Shown here piece by piece: positions 1 to 7,462 of a stretch of 64,000 nt of DNA. The notes beneath the pieces were generated by a model that saw nothing but the letters and a program-made list of their open reading frames with translations, had not been told where the DNA came from and made no database searches. Position numbers and translations under genes: made by a program. Origin of the DNA: Citrobacter amalonaticus (GTDB taxonomy: Bacteria; Pseudomonadota; Gammaproteobacteria; Enterobacterales; Enterobacteriaceae); the NCBI RefSeq assembly GCF_001559075.2, contig NZ_CP014015.2, positions 2,666,001 through 2,730,000 of the forward strand, read 5' to 3'. Position 1 is the first letter of the stretch, and each line of letters opens with the position of its first letter.

Positions 1-1
1 G

Positions 2-550
2 GGAATGAGCGGAACATGGGTGTTTAACCTGTTAGGCGGCGGCCTGGTCGCAGGTCCGAGCCCAGGATCGATTTTCGCTTATCTGGCATTGACGCCAAAA
101 GGATCTTTCCTTGCCACGATTGCGGGCGTCATGGCGGGAACGGTGGTGACCTTTGTCATTACCTCCTTCATTTTGAAAATGGAGAAAAATAGCGAAGTTG
201 AAAGTAAAGATACCTTCAGCGATTCCGCTAACGCCGTCAAAGCCATGAAGCAGGAAGGTCACTTTTCGTATCGCAATGTCAAACGTATTGCCTTTGTATG
301 TGATGCGGGAATGGGGTCCAGTGCGATGGGGGCTACGACGTTTCGTAAGCGTCTGGAAAAAGCCGGGTTGTCTATCGATGTCAAACATTACGCCATCGAA
401 AATGTCCCTGATGATGCCGATATTATCGTGACGCACGCCAGCCTTGAGGGGCGCGTTAAGCGAGTCAGTCATAAGCCTCTGGTGTTGATAAAAAATTATA
501 TTGGTGACCCGCTTCTTGACGATTTATTTAATCACTTAACGTCGAATTAG
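2..550 (+). CDS. cmtA: PTS mannitol-type EIICB component, C-terminal part (partial)
   Basis: The reading frame is already open at the left edge, so the 5' end lies outside the window and the ATG at 5 is probably internal. The first ~60 visible residues are the last membrane segments of an EIIC domain (small, hydrophobic and Gly-rich, ending ILKMEK). After a charged linker comes an EIIB domain with the phosphorylation motif FVCDAGMGSS, whose cysteine codon is at 299-301. This arrangement fits CmtA, the cryptic mannitol-like EIICB, and the genes that follow (yggP, glpX2, fumE, yggC) are its K-12 neighbours in the same order. It would phosphorylate a hexitol during uptake across the inner membrane. 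The substrate cannot be told from the sequence. Confidence 0.85.
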   Translation, partial: GMSGTWVFNLLGGGLVAGPSPGSIFAYLALTPKGSFLATIAGVMAGTVVTFVITSFILKMEKNSEVESKDTFSDSANAVKAMKQEGHFSYRNVKRIAFVCDAGMGSSAMGATTFRKRLEKAGLSIDVKHYAIENVPDDADIIVTHASLEGRVKRVSHKPLVLIKNYIGDPLLDDLFNHLTSN

Positions 551-573
551 CATTTCTGGTTCCTGGAGTTAAT

Positions 574-1851
574 ATGAAAACGAAAGTTGCTGCAATATAT
601 GGCAAACAGGATGTCCGTATCCGTGAGTTTGAATTACCTGAAATTACGGAAAATGAACTGTTAGTCAGCGTGATCTCCGATAGCGTATGCTTATCCACCT
701 GGAAGGCCGCGACATTAGGCAGTGAGCATAAACGTGTTCCTGATGATCTGGAAAATCACCCGGTGATTACTGGTCACGAATGTGCCGGAATCATTGTCGA
801 GGTAGGAAAAAACCTGACCGGGAAATATAAGAAAGGGCAACGTTTTGTTTTACAACCTGCAATGGGATTGCCCAGCGGTTATTCCGCAGGATACAGCTAC
901 GAATATTTCGGGGGTAATGCCACGTATATGATTATTCCTGAAGTCGCGATAAATCTGGGATGCGTATTGCCATACCACGGTTCTTATTTTGCGGCCGCTT
1001 CGCTGGCGGAACCGATGTGTTGCATCATCGGCGCCTATAAGGCGAATTATCATACGACGCCTTATGTGTATGAGCACCGAATGGGGATTAAGCCCGGCGG
1101 CAATATTGCGCTTTTAGCCTGCGCCGGGCCAATGGGGATCGGTGCGATTGATTATGCCATCAACGGCGGGATCCAACCGGCACGCGTGGTGGTTGTGGAT
1201 ATTGATGAAACGCGTCTGGAGCAGGCTAAAAAACTCCTTCCGGTCGAACTGGCCGCGCGCAAGGGAATCGAACTCATTCATGTGAATTCGTCTGGTATGG
1301 CCGATCCCGCGACGCAACTGCGCAAATTAACGGGCGGCGCCGGGTTCGATGACGTTTTTGTCTATGCCGCCGTACCAGCCGTCGTGGAGATGGCTGACGA
1401 TATTCTGGCAGAAGATGGTTGTCTGAACTTCTTTGCGGGTCCGACGGAGAGTCGCTTTAAAGTGCCGTTTAATTTCTACAACGTACATTACAACAGTACG
1501 CACGTGGTCGGAACTTCCGGCGGTTCTACCGATGATATGAAAGAGGCGATTGCGCTGAGCGCGACGGGCCAGCTTCAGCCGTCGTTTATGGTGACTCATA
1601 TTGGCGGTCTCGATGCGGTGCCAGATACCGTTCTGAATTTGCCGGATATTCCGGGTGGCAAGAAGCTTATCTATAACGGTGTGACGATGCCGCTGACGGC
1701 CATTGCTGATTTCGCTGAGAAAGGCAAAACCGATCCGTTATTCAGAGAACTGGCGCTGTTGGTTGCCCAGACGCACGGTATCTGGAACGAAAAAGCGGAA
1801 AGATACCTGCTGGCGCAGTTTGGCGTGGATATCGGGGAGGCAGCGGCATGA
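574..1851 (+). CDS. yggP: YggP, zinc-type medium-chain alcohol dehydrogenase family
   Basis: A 425-residue medium-chain dehydrogenase/reductase, the same length as K-12 YggP. The Zn/active-site region reads ITGHECAG (residues 65-72), and a Rossmann glycine motif (CAGPMGIG) lies near residue 188. The family resembles sorbitol and L-sorbose-1-phosphate dehydrogenases, so oxidation of the polyol phosphate delivered by the upstream PTS is a reasonable inference; the true substrate is unknown. It begins 23 bases after the EIICB stop with a CTGGAG ribosome site at 563-568, and its stop overlaps the glpX2 start (ATGA), so it is translated as part of the cmtA operon. Confidence 0.88.
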   Translation: MKTKVAAIYGKQDVRIREFELPEITENELLVSVISDSVCLSTWKAATLGSEHKRVPDDLENHPVITGHECAGIIVEVGKNLTGKYKKGQRFVLQPAMGLPSGYSAGYSYEYFGGNATYMIIPEVAINLGCVLPYHGSYFAAASLAEPMCCIIGAYKANYHTTPYVYEHRMGIKPGGNIALLACAGPMGIGAIDYAINGGIQPARVVVVDIDETRLEQAKKLLPVELAARKGIELIHVNSSGMADPATQLRKLTGGAGFDDVFVYAAVPAVVEMADDILAEDGCLNFFAGPTESRFKVPFNFYNVHYNSTHVVGTSGGSTDDMKEAIALSATGQLQPSFMVTHIGGLDAVPDTVLNLPDIPGGKKLIYNGVTMPLTAIADFAEKGKTDPLFRELALLVAQTHGIWNEKAERYLLAQFGVDIGEAAA

Positions 1852-2819
1852 AGTCGTTGGCATGGCCGCTGTTTCGCATCACGGAGCAGGCAGCGCTGGC
1901 TGCCTGGCCGCAAACCGGCTGCGGCGATAAGAACAAAATCGATGGCCTTGCAGTGAGCGCGATGCGCACGGCCTTGAATGACATTGCCATTCGCGGGCGC
2001 ATCGTCATTGGTGAGGGCGAGATTGATCACGCGCCGATGCTATGGATTGGCGAAGAGGTCGGCAGCGGCAGCGGGCCAGAGGTGGATATCGCGGTCGATC
2101 CTATTGAAGGCACCCGGATGGTCGCGATGGGGCAGAGCAATGCGCTGGCGGTGATGGCGTTTGCGCCGCGGGGAAGCTTGTTACATGCCCCTGATATGTA
2201 CATGAAAAAGCTGGTTGTTAACCGGCAGGCGAAAGGGGTGATTAATCTGGCGCGGCCTCTGGCGGATAACCTGCGTCATGTGGCGAAAGCGCTGGGCAAA
2301 CCGCTGGATCGACTGCGCATGGCCACGCTGGATAAACCGCGGCTTCAGCCAGCGATTGCCGAAGCCACGCAACTGGGGGTGAAAGTCTTCGCCCTGCCGG
2401 ATGGCGATGTGGCCGCCAGTGTTCTGGCCTGTTTGCAGGATAACCCTTATGACCTGATGTACACCATTGGCGGCGCGCCTGAAGGCGTCATTTCCGCCTG
2501 TGCGGTGAAAGCGTTGGGGGGCGATATGCAGGCCGAGCTGATCGATTTTTGTGAAGCGAAAGGCGACACCGCAGAGCATCGTCTTATTGCCGCTCAGGAG
2601 CGCCAGCGCTGTGCGGAAATGGGCGTCGAAGTCAATCGGGTCTATACGCTCGATGAACTGGTGGCGGGACATGACGTCCTCTTTAGCGCGACCGGAGTGA
2701 CCGGCGGCGATCTTGTGAATGGGATCCAACAGGTTGCAAAGGGGGTGCGTACGCAAACTTTACTGATCGGCGGCGCGGATCGAACGTGTAATATAATAGA
2801 CTCTCTGCATTCATGGTGA
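1848..2819 (+). CDS. glpX2: Class II fructose-1,6-bisphosphatase, GlpX2/YggF type
   Basis: 323 residues, like K-12 YggF. Conserved GlpX-family motifs are visible: GEGEID-AP near residues 55-63 and the phosphatase metal-site sequence DPIEGT at 84-89. It hydrolyses fructose-1,6-bisphosphate to fructose-6-phosphate with a divalent metal. As a paralog of glpX it probably serves sugar-phosphate handling for this operon. The ATG overlaps the yggP stop by four bases, which suggests coupled translation. The GEGEIDHAP form, with His where GlpX usually has Glu, is a small divergence in the metal-binding loop. Confidence 0.9.
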   Translation: MKSLAWPLFRITEQAALAAWPQTGCGDKNKIDGLAVSAMRTALNDIAIRGRIVIGEGEIDHAPMLWIGEEVGSGSGPEVDIAVDPIEGTRMVAMGQSNALAVMAFAPRGSLLHAPDMYMKKLVVNRQAKGVINLARPLADNLRHVAKALGKPLDRLRMATLDKPRLQPAIAEATQLGVKVFALPDGDVAASVLACLQDNPYDLMYTIGGAPEGVISACAVKALGGDMQAELIDFCEAKGDTAEHRLIAAQERQRCAEMGVEVNRVYTLDELVAGHDVLFSATGVTGGDLVNGIQQVAKGVRTQTLLIGGADRTCNIIDSLHSW

Positions 2820-2834
2820 TTGATCGGGAAACAA

Positions 2835-3344
2835 ATGACGACGCTGACAGAAGACGATGTGCTGGAGCAACTGGATGCTCAAAATAACTTACTTTCGTTT
2901 ATGACGACGGCACATTCCATTTTGCTACAAGGCATTAAGCGCTTTCTGCCGTCGCTATTTGTCGATAACGATGAAGAGATTGTGGAATATGCAGTGAAGC
3001 CGTTACTTGCCCAGAGTGGGCCGCTTGATGATATTGACGTTGCGCTACGCCTGATCTATGCGCTGGGAAAAATGGACAAATGGCTTTATGCCGACATTAC
3101 GCATTTTTCGCAGTTTTATCAGTACGTCAGTGAACGGGATGAGATCCCGGGATTTGCCGATGACATCACCTGGGATTTTATCAGCAACGTCAACAGTATC
3201 ACCCGAAATACGACCTTATATAGCGCGCTGGAGTCGATGAAATTTGCCGACTTTGCAGCGTGGTCTGAGGTGCGTTTTTCCGGAATGGTCAAGACGGCAA
3301 TGACGCTGGCGGTGACGTCAATTTTGAAGGAATTAACACCGTGA
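2835..3344 (+). CDS. fumE: FumE (YggD), MtlR-family small protein
   Basis: 169 residues from ATG 2835, chosen over the in-frame ATG at 2820 because it gives the K-12 length and has GGGAA (2826-2830) at the right distance. The protein belongs to the MtlR (mannitol operon repressor) fold family. K-12 YggD was renamed FumE after fumarase activity was reported, so two readings exist: a regulator of the hexitol PTS operon, or a small enzyme. The context beside a mannitol-type PTS favours an ancestral MtlR-like role. Its stop overlaps the yggC GTG start. Confidence 0.85.
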   Translation: MTTLTEDDVLEQLDAQNNLLSFMTTAHSILLQGIKRFLPSLFVDNDEEIVEYAVKPLLAQSGPLDDIDVALRLIYALGKMDKWLYADITHFSQFYQYVSERDEIPGFADDITWDFISNVNSITRNTTLYSALESMKFADFAAWSEVRFSGMVKTAMTLAVTSILKELTP

Positions 3345-4051
3345 AAATCGGACTGATGGTCAACGGGTTGCGGGTTGAAGCCCATTATCATGATGATGAG
3401 ATAGCGAACGTTCATAAACCGTTATTACAGCGACTGGCAAACGTCCATTCCGCGAACGCCAGGCGCCGCACGATTGTGTTTCTGAGTGCGCCGCCCGGGA
3501 CCGGAAAATCCACACTGACCACGTTCTGGGAATGGCTTTCTCGTCAGGATCCCTCTTTGCCGGCGATCCAGACGCTCCCGATGGATGGTTTCCATCATTA
3601 CAATGACTGGCTGGAGACTCACCATCTGCGTGCGTACAAAGGGGCGCCAGAGACGTTTGACGTTGAAAAACTGGCGCAGAATCTGCGCCAGATTAGCGAA
3701 GGCGAAGGGACCTGGCCGCAGTATGATCGGCAAAAGCACGACCCGGTCGAAGACGCGATTGTGGTGAGCGCGCCGATTGTCATTGTGGAAGGAAACTGGC
3801 TGCTGCGGGATGACGAGAGATGGCGGGCGCTGGCGGCGTTCTGCGATTTTTCCCTGTTTATTCGCGCGCCAGCGGAGGCCCTGCGTGCGCGACTGGTGGG
3901 ACGCAAGCTGGCTGGAGGATTATCGACAGCCGATGCCGAGGCGTTTTACATGCGCACAGACGGACCGAATGTGGAGCGTGTTCTGGAAAACAGTCTGCCT
4001 GCAGACCTTACGCTGGAGATGACGGTGTCAGGAGAGTATCGGATTGTGTGA
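3341..4051 (+). CDS. yggC: YggC, P-loop kinase of the uridine kinase/pantothenate kinase-like family
   Basis: 236 residues starting at GTG 3341, which overlaps the fumE stop (GTGA). A Walker A motif (PPGTGKST, about residues 50-57) and a phosphate-binding sequence VIVEGNWLL identify a small-molecule kinase related to uridine kinase and to fructose/nucleoside kinases. The substrate is not established; a sugar or sugar phosphate from the PTS operon is plausible. The last 44 bases overlap the 3' end of the ECF ATPase gene on the opposite strand, so the two operons converge with no room for a terminator outside coding sequence. Confidence 0.87.
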   Translation: MKIGLMVNGLRVEAHYHDDEIANVHKPLLQRLANVHSANARRRTIVFLSAPPGTGKSTLTTFWEWLSRQDPSLPAIQTLPMDGFHHYNDWLETHHLRAYKGAPETFDVEKLAQNLRQISEGEGTWPQYDRQKHDPVEDAIVVSAPIVIVEGNWLLRDDERWRALAAFCDFSLFIRAPAEALRARLVGRKLAGGLSTADAEAFYMRTDGPNVERVLENSLPADLTLEMTVSGEYRIV

Positions 4052-4691
4052 GCGTTCCGTCGTGGAGTCGAACAATTCGTGAGAAATGACGCTGCGTAAA
4101 TGCAGCGTCATGACTGATCGCCACAACGCTGGTGCCTCGTTTGCGACAAACGGCAAGCCAATGCTCAAATATAGCCAGCCAGTGCGCATCGAAGTCCCGA
4201 CTGGGTTCATCAAGTAGCAAAACCGTCGGAGCCATCGCTTCCAGACTGGCGACGGCAACCATACGCCGTTGCGCGGTGTGAAGATCCAAAGGGTGTGCGT
4301 TGGCGACCTCTTCTAAATGACAGAGTGCTAAGGCTGCCTGAGTGCGACGGTTAATTTCTGCCGCCGGCCGTTTTTGTAGCTTCAGACCAAAAGCCACTTC
4401 ATCAATAACGTTGCTGTGAAAGATCTGATTTTCCGCTTCCTGAAACAACACCCCAAAGAGACCGGCACGCTGCCGATTTTTCAGTTGAATCAATGGCGTT
4501 TCTCTGAACGTCACCGTACCGGCGTTGGGGGCGAGCAGTCCGGCCATAATCCGCAGAAGCGTTGATTTACCCGCGCCATTATCACCCGTTAACGCCAGCC
4601 ATTCGCCTTCCCGTAGTTCAAGCGAGATATCGCGCAAGCAGTCGTTTTCCGCGTTTGGCCAGCGATAAGTCACCTGATTCAACATCAACAT
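4008..4691 (-). CDS. ECF transporter ATPase subunit (A2), degenerate signature
   Basis: A 227-residue ABC ATPase from ATG 4691, which overlaps the preceding gene by 7 bases; an ATG at 4685 is an alternative start. Walker A GDNGAGKS at 37-44, Q-loop FQEAENQ near 83-89, Walker B VLLLDEP at 157-163 and a switch histidine (ISHDAAF) are present. The position of the LSGGQ signature reads LHTAQ (137-141), so the composite ATP site that uses this signature is probably weakened. Last gene of the importer operon. It pairs with the ATPase encoded just upstream to power an energy-coupling-factor vitamin or metal importer in the inner membrane. Confidence 0.85.
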   Translation of the reverse strand: MLMLNQVTYRWPNAENDCLRDISLELREGEWLALTGDNGAGKSTLLRIMAGLLAPNAGTVTFRETPLIQLKNRQRAGLFGVLFQEAENQIFHSNVIDEVAFGLKLQKRPAAEINRRTQAALALCHLEEVANAHPLDLHTAQRRMVAVASLEAMAPTVLLLDEPSRDFDAHWLAIFEHWLAVCRKRGTSVVAISHDAAFTQRHFSRIVRLHDGTLTQSDTLLTPSSPA

Positions 4692-5368
4692 AGTGGTGTC
4701 AGCGCTCCCTCGTGCAGTTGCCAGACCTGCTGGCAGCGGGAAAGGTAAGAGAAATGATGGCGCTCGAAAAGCACAACCAGAGACTGCTGTTCCTGTGCCC
4801 ATTGTTGCAGCCGTCCAAGTAGCATATCGGTGGCCTGTGATGTCAGTCGACTGAACGCTTCATCGAGTATTAGCAATTTCGGCATCATCGCCAGCGCGCT
4901 GGCAATGACCACGCGCTGGGTTTCGCCGCCGGAAAGCGTCCCGGGATGGCGATGGCGCAGCGGCTGGCATTCTGTCAGGGTCAGGGCCGTATCAATTCGC
5001 CGCATAATCTCAGCGTCGTCCAGGCAGAGGTTTTCTGGACCAAAGGCTATCTCCTCCTCAACGCTGAATGTACAACCGGAAAGCTGCAGGTAAGGCGATT
5101 GTTGCACAAGCTGGATAAAGGGGGCCTGCTCCACGAGCGGACGTTCCCCTATAGCGGTACCCAGCAGCGTTCCTTTGCCTTCAATGTCTCCAGGAAGAAA
5201 ATCCGGATACCAGCCCGCCATCAGCTGCGCAAGCGTGCTTTTCCCACTGCCGTTATCGCCCAGGATTGCGACCATTCCGGGGGTTGAATAATGGAAATCC
5301 AGACAGGATGACGTGCGTGTGGCGCAGGCAGGCAGATAGCGAAATTGTTCTAACGTAACCATATCCAT
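4685..5368 (-). CDS. ECF transporter ATPase subunit (A1)
   Basis: 227 residues. Walker A GDNGSGKS at 37-44, canonical LSGGE signature at 145-149 and Walker B LLILDEAF at 165-172 are present, so this subunit retains a complete signature while its partner A2 does not. The ATG at 5368 overlaps the end of the T-component gene by 19 bases; ATG 5362 is an alternative. The gene sits in the usual S-T-A-A order of an ECF module. ATP hydrolysis here would drive toppling of the S subunit held by the T subunit. Confidence 0.87.
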   Translation of the reverse strand: MDMVTLEQFRYLPACATRTSSCLDFHYSTPGMVAILGDNGSGKSTLAQLMAGWYPDFLPGDIEGKGTLLGTAIGERPLVEQAPFIQLVQQSPYLQLSGCTFSVEEEIAFGPENLCLDDAEIMRRIDTALTLTECQPLRHRHPGTLSGGETQRVVIASALAMMPKLLILDEAFSRLTSQATDMLLGRLQQWAQEQQSLVVLFERHHFSYLSRCQQVWQLHEGALTPLC

Positions 5369-6057
5369 ACTCCTGTCTCAGCCACTATCAGAATCATCAT
5401 GCCGTAGCGCGCCAGACGCTGTAAGGCGCTGTCTTTCGGTGCCCACAGCGTGGTGCGCGTCCGATGCAGGCGAAACCCTCGCATATCCAGCGCGGCGCCG
5501 CGTACGGCTAAATCGTTGAGCGCATTATGGGTGAGGGGCACAATCAATGCTGGCATCGCGCGTAAACGTTGATGCCACGATTCATCCAGCGGTACGCCGC
5601 GAGCCCGCTGCGCTTCATGAATAATGGCTAACTGTCGTTTAAGCTGTTCGACGACCAGTAAGGGACCGGCGAAAAGATAAGCGATGCCTGGTGGCAGACG
5701 TGATGCGAACAGTGCCCGAATGAAACGCTGCACCGGTACGTACTGCATCCAGAGCTGTGACGTTGAAATAATGGCCAGTATTCGCAACCACAACGTGACG
5801 GCATGCGCCCAACGTTGCGGATCCCGGGGCTGACCGCTGATCCATTCCGTCAACCAGCCGCCATGCACCAGCCATAGTCCCATTCCCAGAGAGAACATCA
5901 GCCAGGCTACATATTTCGCCCGTCGCCGCGTCGACGTCATCACCAGCAGGCAGAGAAAGGTGGCGGCGCTATAAACCGGCAAGACCGTCTGCGCCGGAAG
6001 AAGCAAGGTCGTGCATGCTGCCAGCGCCCACAATGTCAACGAGGTAAACGGATGCAT
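5350..6057 (-). CDS. ECF transporter transmembrane (T) component
   Basis: 235 residues with several hydrophobic segments in the N-terminal half. The two coupling-helix motifs typical of EcfT/CbiQ proteins are visible as ARG at 152-154 (EAQRARG) and MRG at 192-194 (DMRGF). These helices dock onto the two ATPases. Start ATG 6057 directly abuts the stop of the S-component gene. The protein links substrate capture to the A1/A2 pair. The family match is clear; no substrate can be deduced from a T subunit. Confidence 0.88.
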   Translation of the reverse strand: MHPFTSLTLWALAACTTLLLPAQTVLPVYSAATFLCLLVMTSTRRRAKYVAWLMFSLGMGLWLVHGGWLTEWISGQPRDPQRWAHAVTLWLRILAIISTSQLWMQYVPVQRFIRALFASRLPPGIAYLFAGPLLVVEQLKRQLAIIHEAQRARGVPLDESWHQRLRAMPALIVPLTHNALNDLAVRGAALDMRGFRLHRTRTTLWAPKDSALQRLARYGMMILIVAETGVWIWLR

Positions 6058-6636
6058 TTAGCGCACAGCAGACATCGTTGGAAAGTGGCGTGTCGTACGT
6101 AGAGGCAACTGACGCAGCAAAATCCAGACAATAATCGCGGTCAAAATTTTATCGACCAGGTTTGCGCCCAGAACCGTAATGGCAACGGATTCCACCAGAT
6201 TCTGGCCGACGGAATGCATCCAGGCGACAAATAAGTCAGCGCCGCTGCCAGTGACGCCGCCAAATAATGTAGTACGTAGCGGTACCGCAACCAGCGTAAC
6301 GGCCAGGGTAATAACGACACCGCTGACGACCACTTTCGGCAACGTGCGAAACCAGCCTGCCCGTGCCAGCCATCCGGCAACGAGACCAATGACCATGGCC
6401 ACAGGGGCAAAGGCGGCAGCGATCGGATCGGTTAACAGCCCCCAGAGTAAGTTCGTCAGTAGCCCTGTCAGCATACCGATGACAGGCCCCAGCAGCACGG
6501 CGCTAATCAGCGTGCCAATCGAGTCGAGAAAGATGGGAAGCTTTAACATGCTGATTAGCTGGCCACCAATCATATTGATGGCTATAGCAATCACAATCAG
6601 AACTAAGGATTGGCTGGAAAACGGGCGGCGTACCAT
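6058..6636 (-). CDS. ECF transporter substrate-binding (S) component
   Basis: 192 residues, almost entirely hydrophobic, with about five or six predicted membrane segments and a Gly-rich N-terminal region (MIGGQLI, DSIGTL), as in ECF S components. The segment with DPIAAAFAP resembles thiamine/HMP- and riboflavin-type S subunits only in general pattern, so the ligand is unassigned. It begins 25 bases after the PPC-domain gene with a ribosome site (AGAGGTTACC read on the minus strand). Together with the T and A subunits it forms a complete dedicated (group I) importer. Confidence 0.82.
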   Translation of the reverse strand: MVRRPFSSQSLVLIVIAIAINMIGGQLISMLKLPIFLDSIGTLISAVLLGPVIGMLTGLLTNLLWGLLTDPIAAAFAPVAMVIGLVAGWLARAGWFRTLPKVVVSGVVITLAVTLVAVPLRTTLFGGVTGSGADLFVAWMHSVGQNLVESVAITVLGANLVDKILTAIIVWILLRQLPLRTTRHFPTMSAVR

Positions 6637-6661
6637 AGGTAACCTCTTGTTGAATAGTCAA

Positions 6662-7087
6662 TTAACGGCGGGAGATATGCAATTCTTCATAGCCGGAAAG
6701 GGCGCAGGCTTGCCGGCTAAATTCCAGCTCGCTCAGCTCGCCGATCACCAACTCAAGCGTGGTGCGTACGGTACACCCTGGCATCATATGCCCTCCCAGC
6801 ATTGCGCCATGCGGGTCAGCAACACAGAGATGTAAATGTTCGCCGGTTAATTCCAGCGTGCCGTTGAGGGAGATGACTTCCCATGTGCCGGTAAGCAAAG
6901 TGGTGTCTTCTTCTCCGGCATAGCGCAGCGCAACATCGGTCAAACTACCGGTGCAACCTGCTATCCACGCGGCGTGTAATGCGTTCTGACGTATAAAGGT
7001 ACGTAACCGGGAAAAGATCTCCTGCCCTGGAAGCAGGCGAAGCGCGTAAAAGCGTGCCGTTGAGGAATGGGCGTGAATGATCGTCAT
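6662..7087 (-). CDS. PPC/DUF296-domain protein
   Basis: 141 residues from ATG 7087 (an upstream in-frame ATG at 7141 adds 18 unlikely residues). The whole length is a single PPC (plant and prokaryote conserved, DUF296) domain. Hallmarks are GCTGSLTDVALRY near residues 44-56, the HLH pair at 84-86 and GGH at 98-100, likely metal- or ligand-binding histidines at the trimer interface. In plants this domain is fused to AT-hooks; here no AT-hook is present, so DNA binding should not be assumed. As first gene of the ECF operon it may sense or process the imported molecule. The function is unknown. Confidence 0.82.
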   Translation of the reverse strand: MTIIHAHSSTARFYALRLLPGQEIFSRLRTFIRQNALHAAWIAGCTGSLTDVALRYAGEEDTTLLTGTWEVISLNGTLELTGEHLHLCVADPHGAMLGGHMMPGCTVRTTLELVIGELSELEFSRQACALSGYEELHISRR

Positions 7088-7252
7088 AATGTGCGGGACT
7101 CCGAAACTCGGACGTGGCGTTGATAATATCGCCGTTGGCAACGGTACTCTCTGATATAAATCAGGATTTGGAACAGGGCAACGAAAAGATCTTGCATCGC
7201 TTATTCACGATTCTGGAATATGGAATAAATCTCCCGGTCAAGCGGCTTGAAA

Positions 7253-7268
7253 TGTGACGCAAGTCAGA
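7253..7268 (+). promoter_or_regulatory. CRP-like binding site upstream of epd
   Basis: The sequence TGTGACGCAAGTCAGA matches the CRP consensus TGTGA-N6-TCACA in the left half and at three of five bases in the right half. It lies about 195 bases before the epd start. E. coli epd is activated by CRP, which supports the call, but the site could also act on the divergent ECF operon. Confidence 0.55.
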
Positions 7269-7325
7269 TAAATGGCGAATCCATCTGGACAATCGTTCCT
7301 TTTATTCCCCGTTTCGCTTATTCTA

Positions 7326-7342
7326 GCTGAAGCGTTTCAGTC
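7326..7342. promoter_or_regulatory. Cra (FruR) operator upstream of epd
   Basis: GCTGAAGCGTTTCAGTC closely matches the Cra consensus TGAAACGTTTCA, with a near-perfect palindromic core. Cra represses glycolytic genes including epd-pgk in E. coli until fructose-1-phosphate or fructose-1,6-bisphosphate releases it. Confidence 0.7.
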
Positions 7343-7462
7343 GATTAAATGTTCGACAAATAATCAATCAGTCGCAGTTTGCGACAGGTAAGGTTTCCCT
7401 GAACGATGCGCTGGATTACTCTGTCAGCCACATCTGAATCGGGATAGCCTTGCAGGAGATCT

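Larger units (their letters stand above)
7088..7462. promoter_or_regulatory. Divergent promoter region between PPC-ECF operon and epd
   Basis: 375 non-coding bases serve two divergent operons. Reading toward epd, a CRP-like site (7253-7268) and a Cra-like palindrome (7326-7342) are recognisable, in agreement with the known CRP/Cra control of epd-pgk in E. coli. A ribosome site (GCAGGAG, 7452-7458) precedes epd. I see no riboswitch fold or clear operator for the ECF side. Confidence 0.6.

Noticed and set aside
6637..6661. Riboswitch before the ECF S-component gene
   Set aside because: The gap to the PPC gene is 25 bases and contains just a ribosome site; the operon leader before 7087 shows no fold I can recognise as thiamine, cobalamin or FMN type.
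6179..6835. 218-codon plus-strand frame across the ECF S-component gene
   Set aside because: The minus-strand frame is a clear hydrophobic S component in operon order; the plus frame has a Thr/Pro/Ser-rich composition typical of an antisense shadow.
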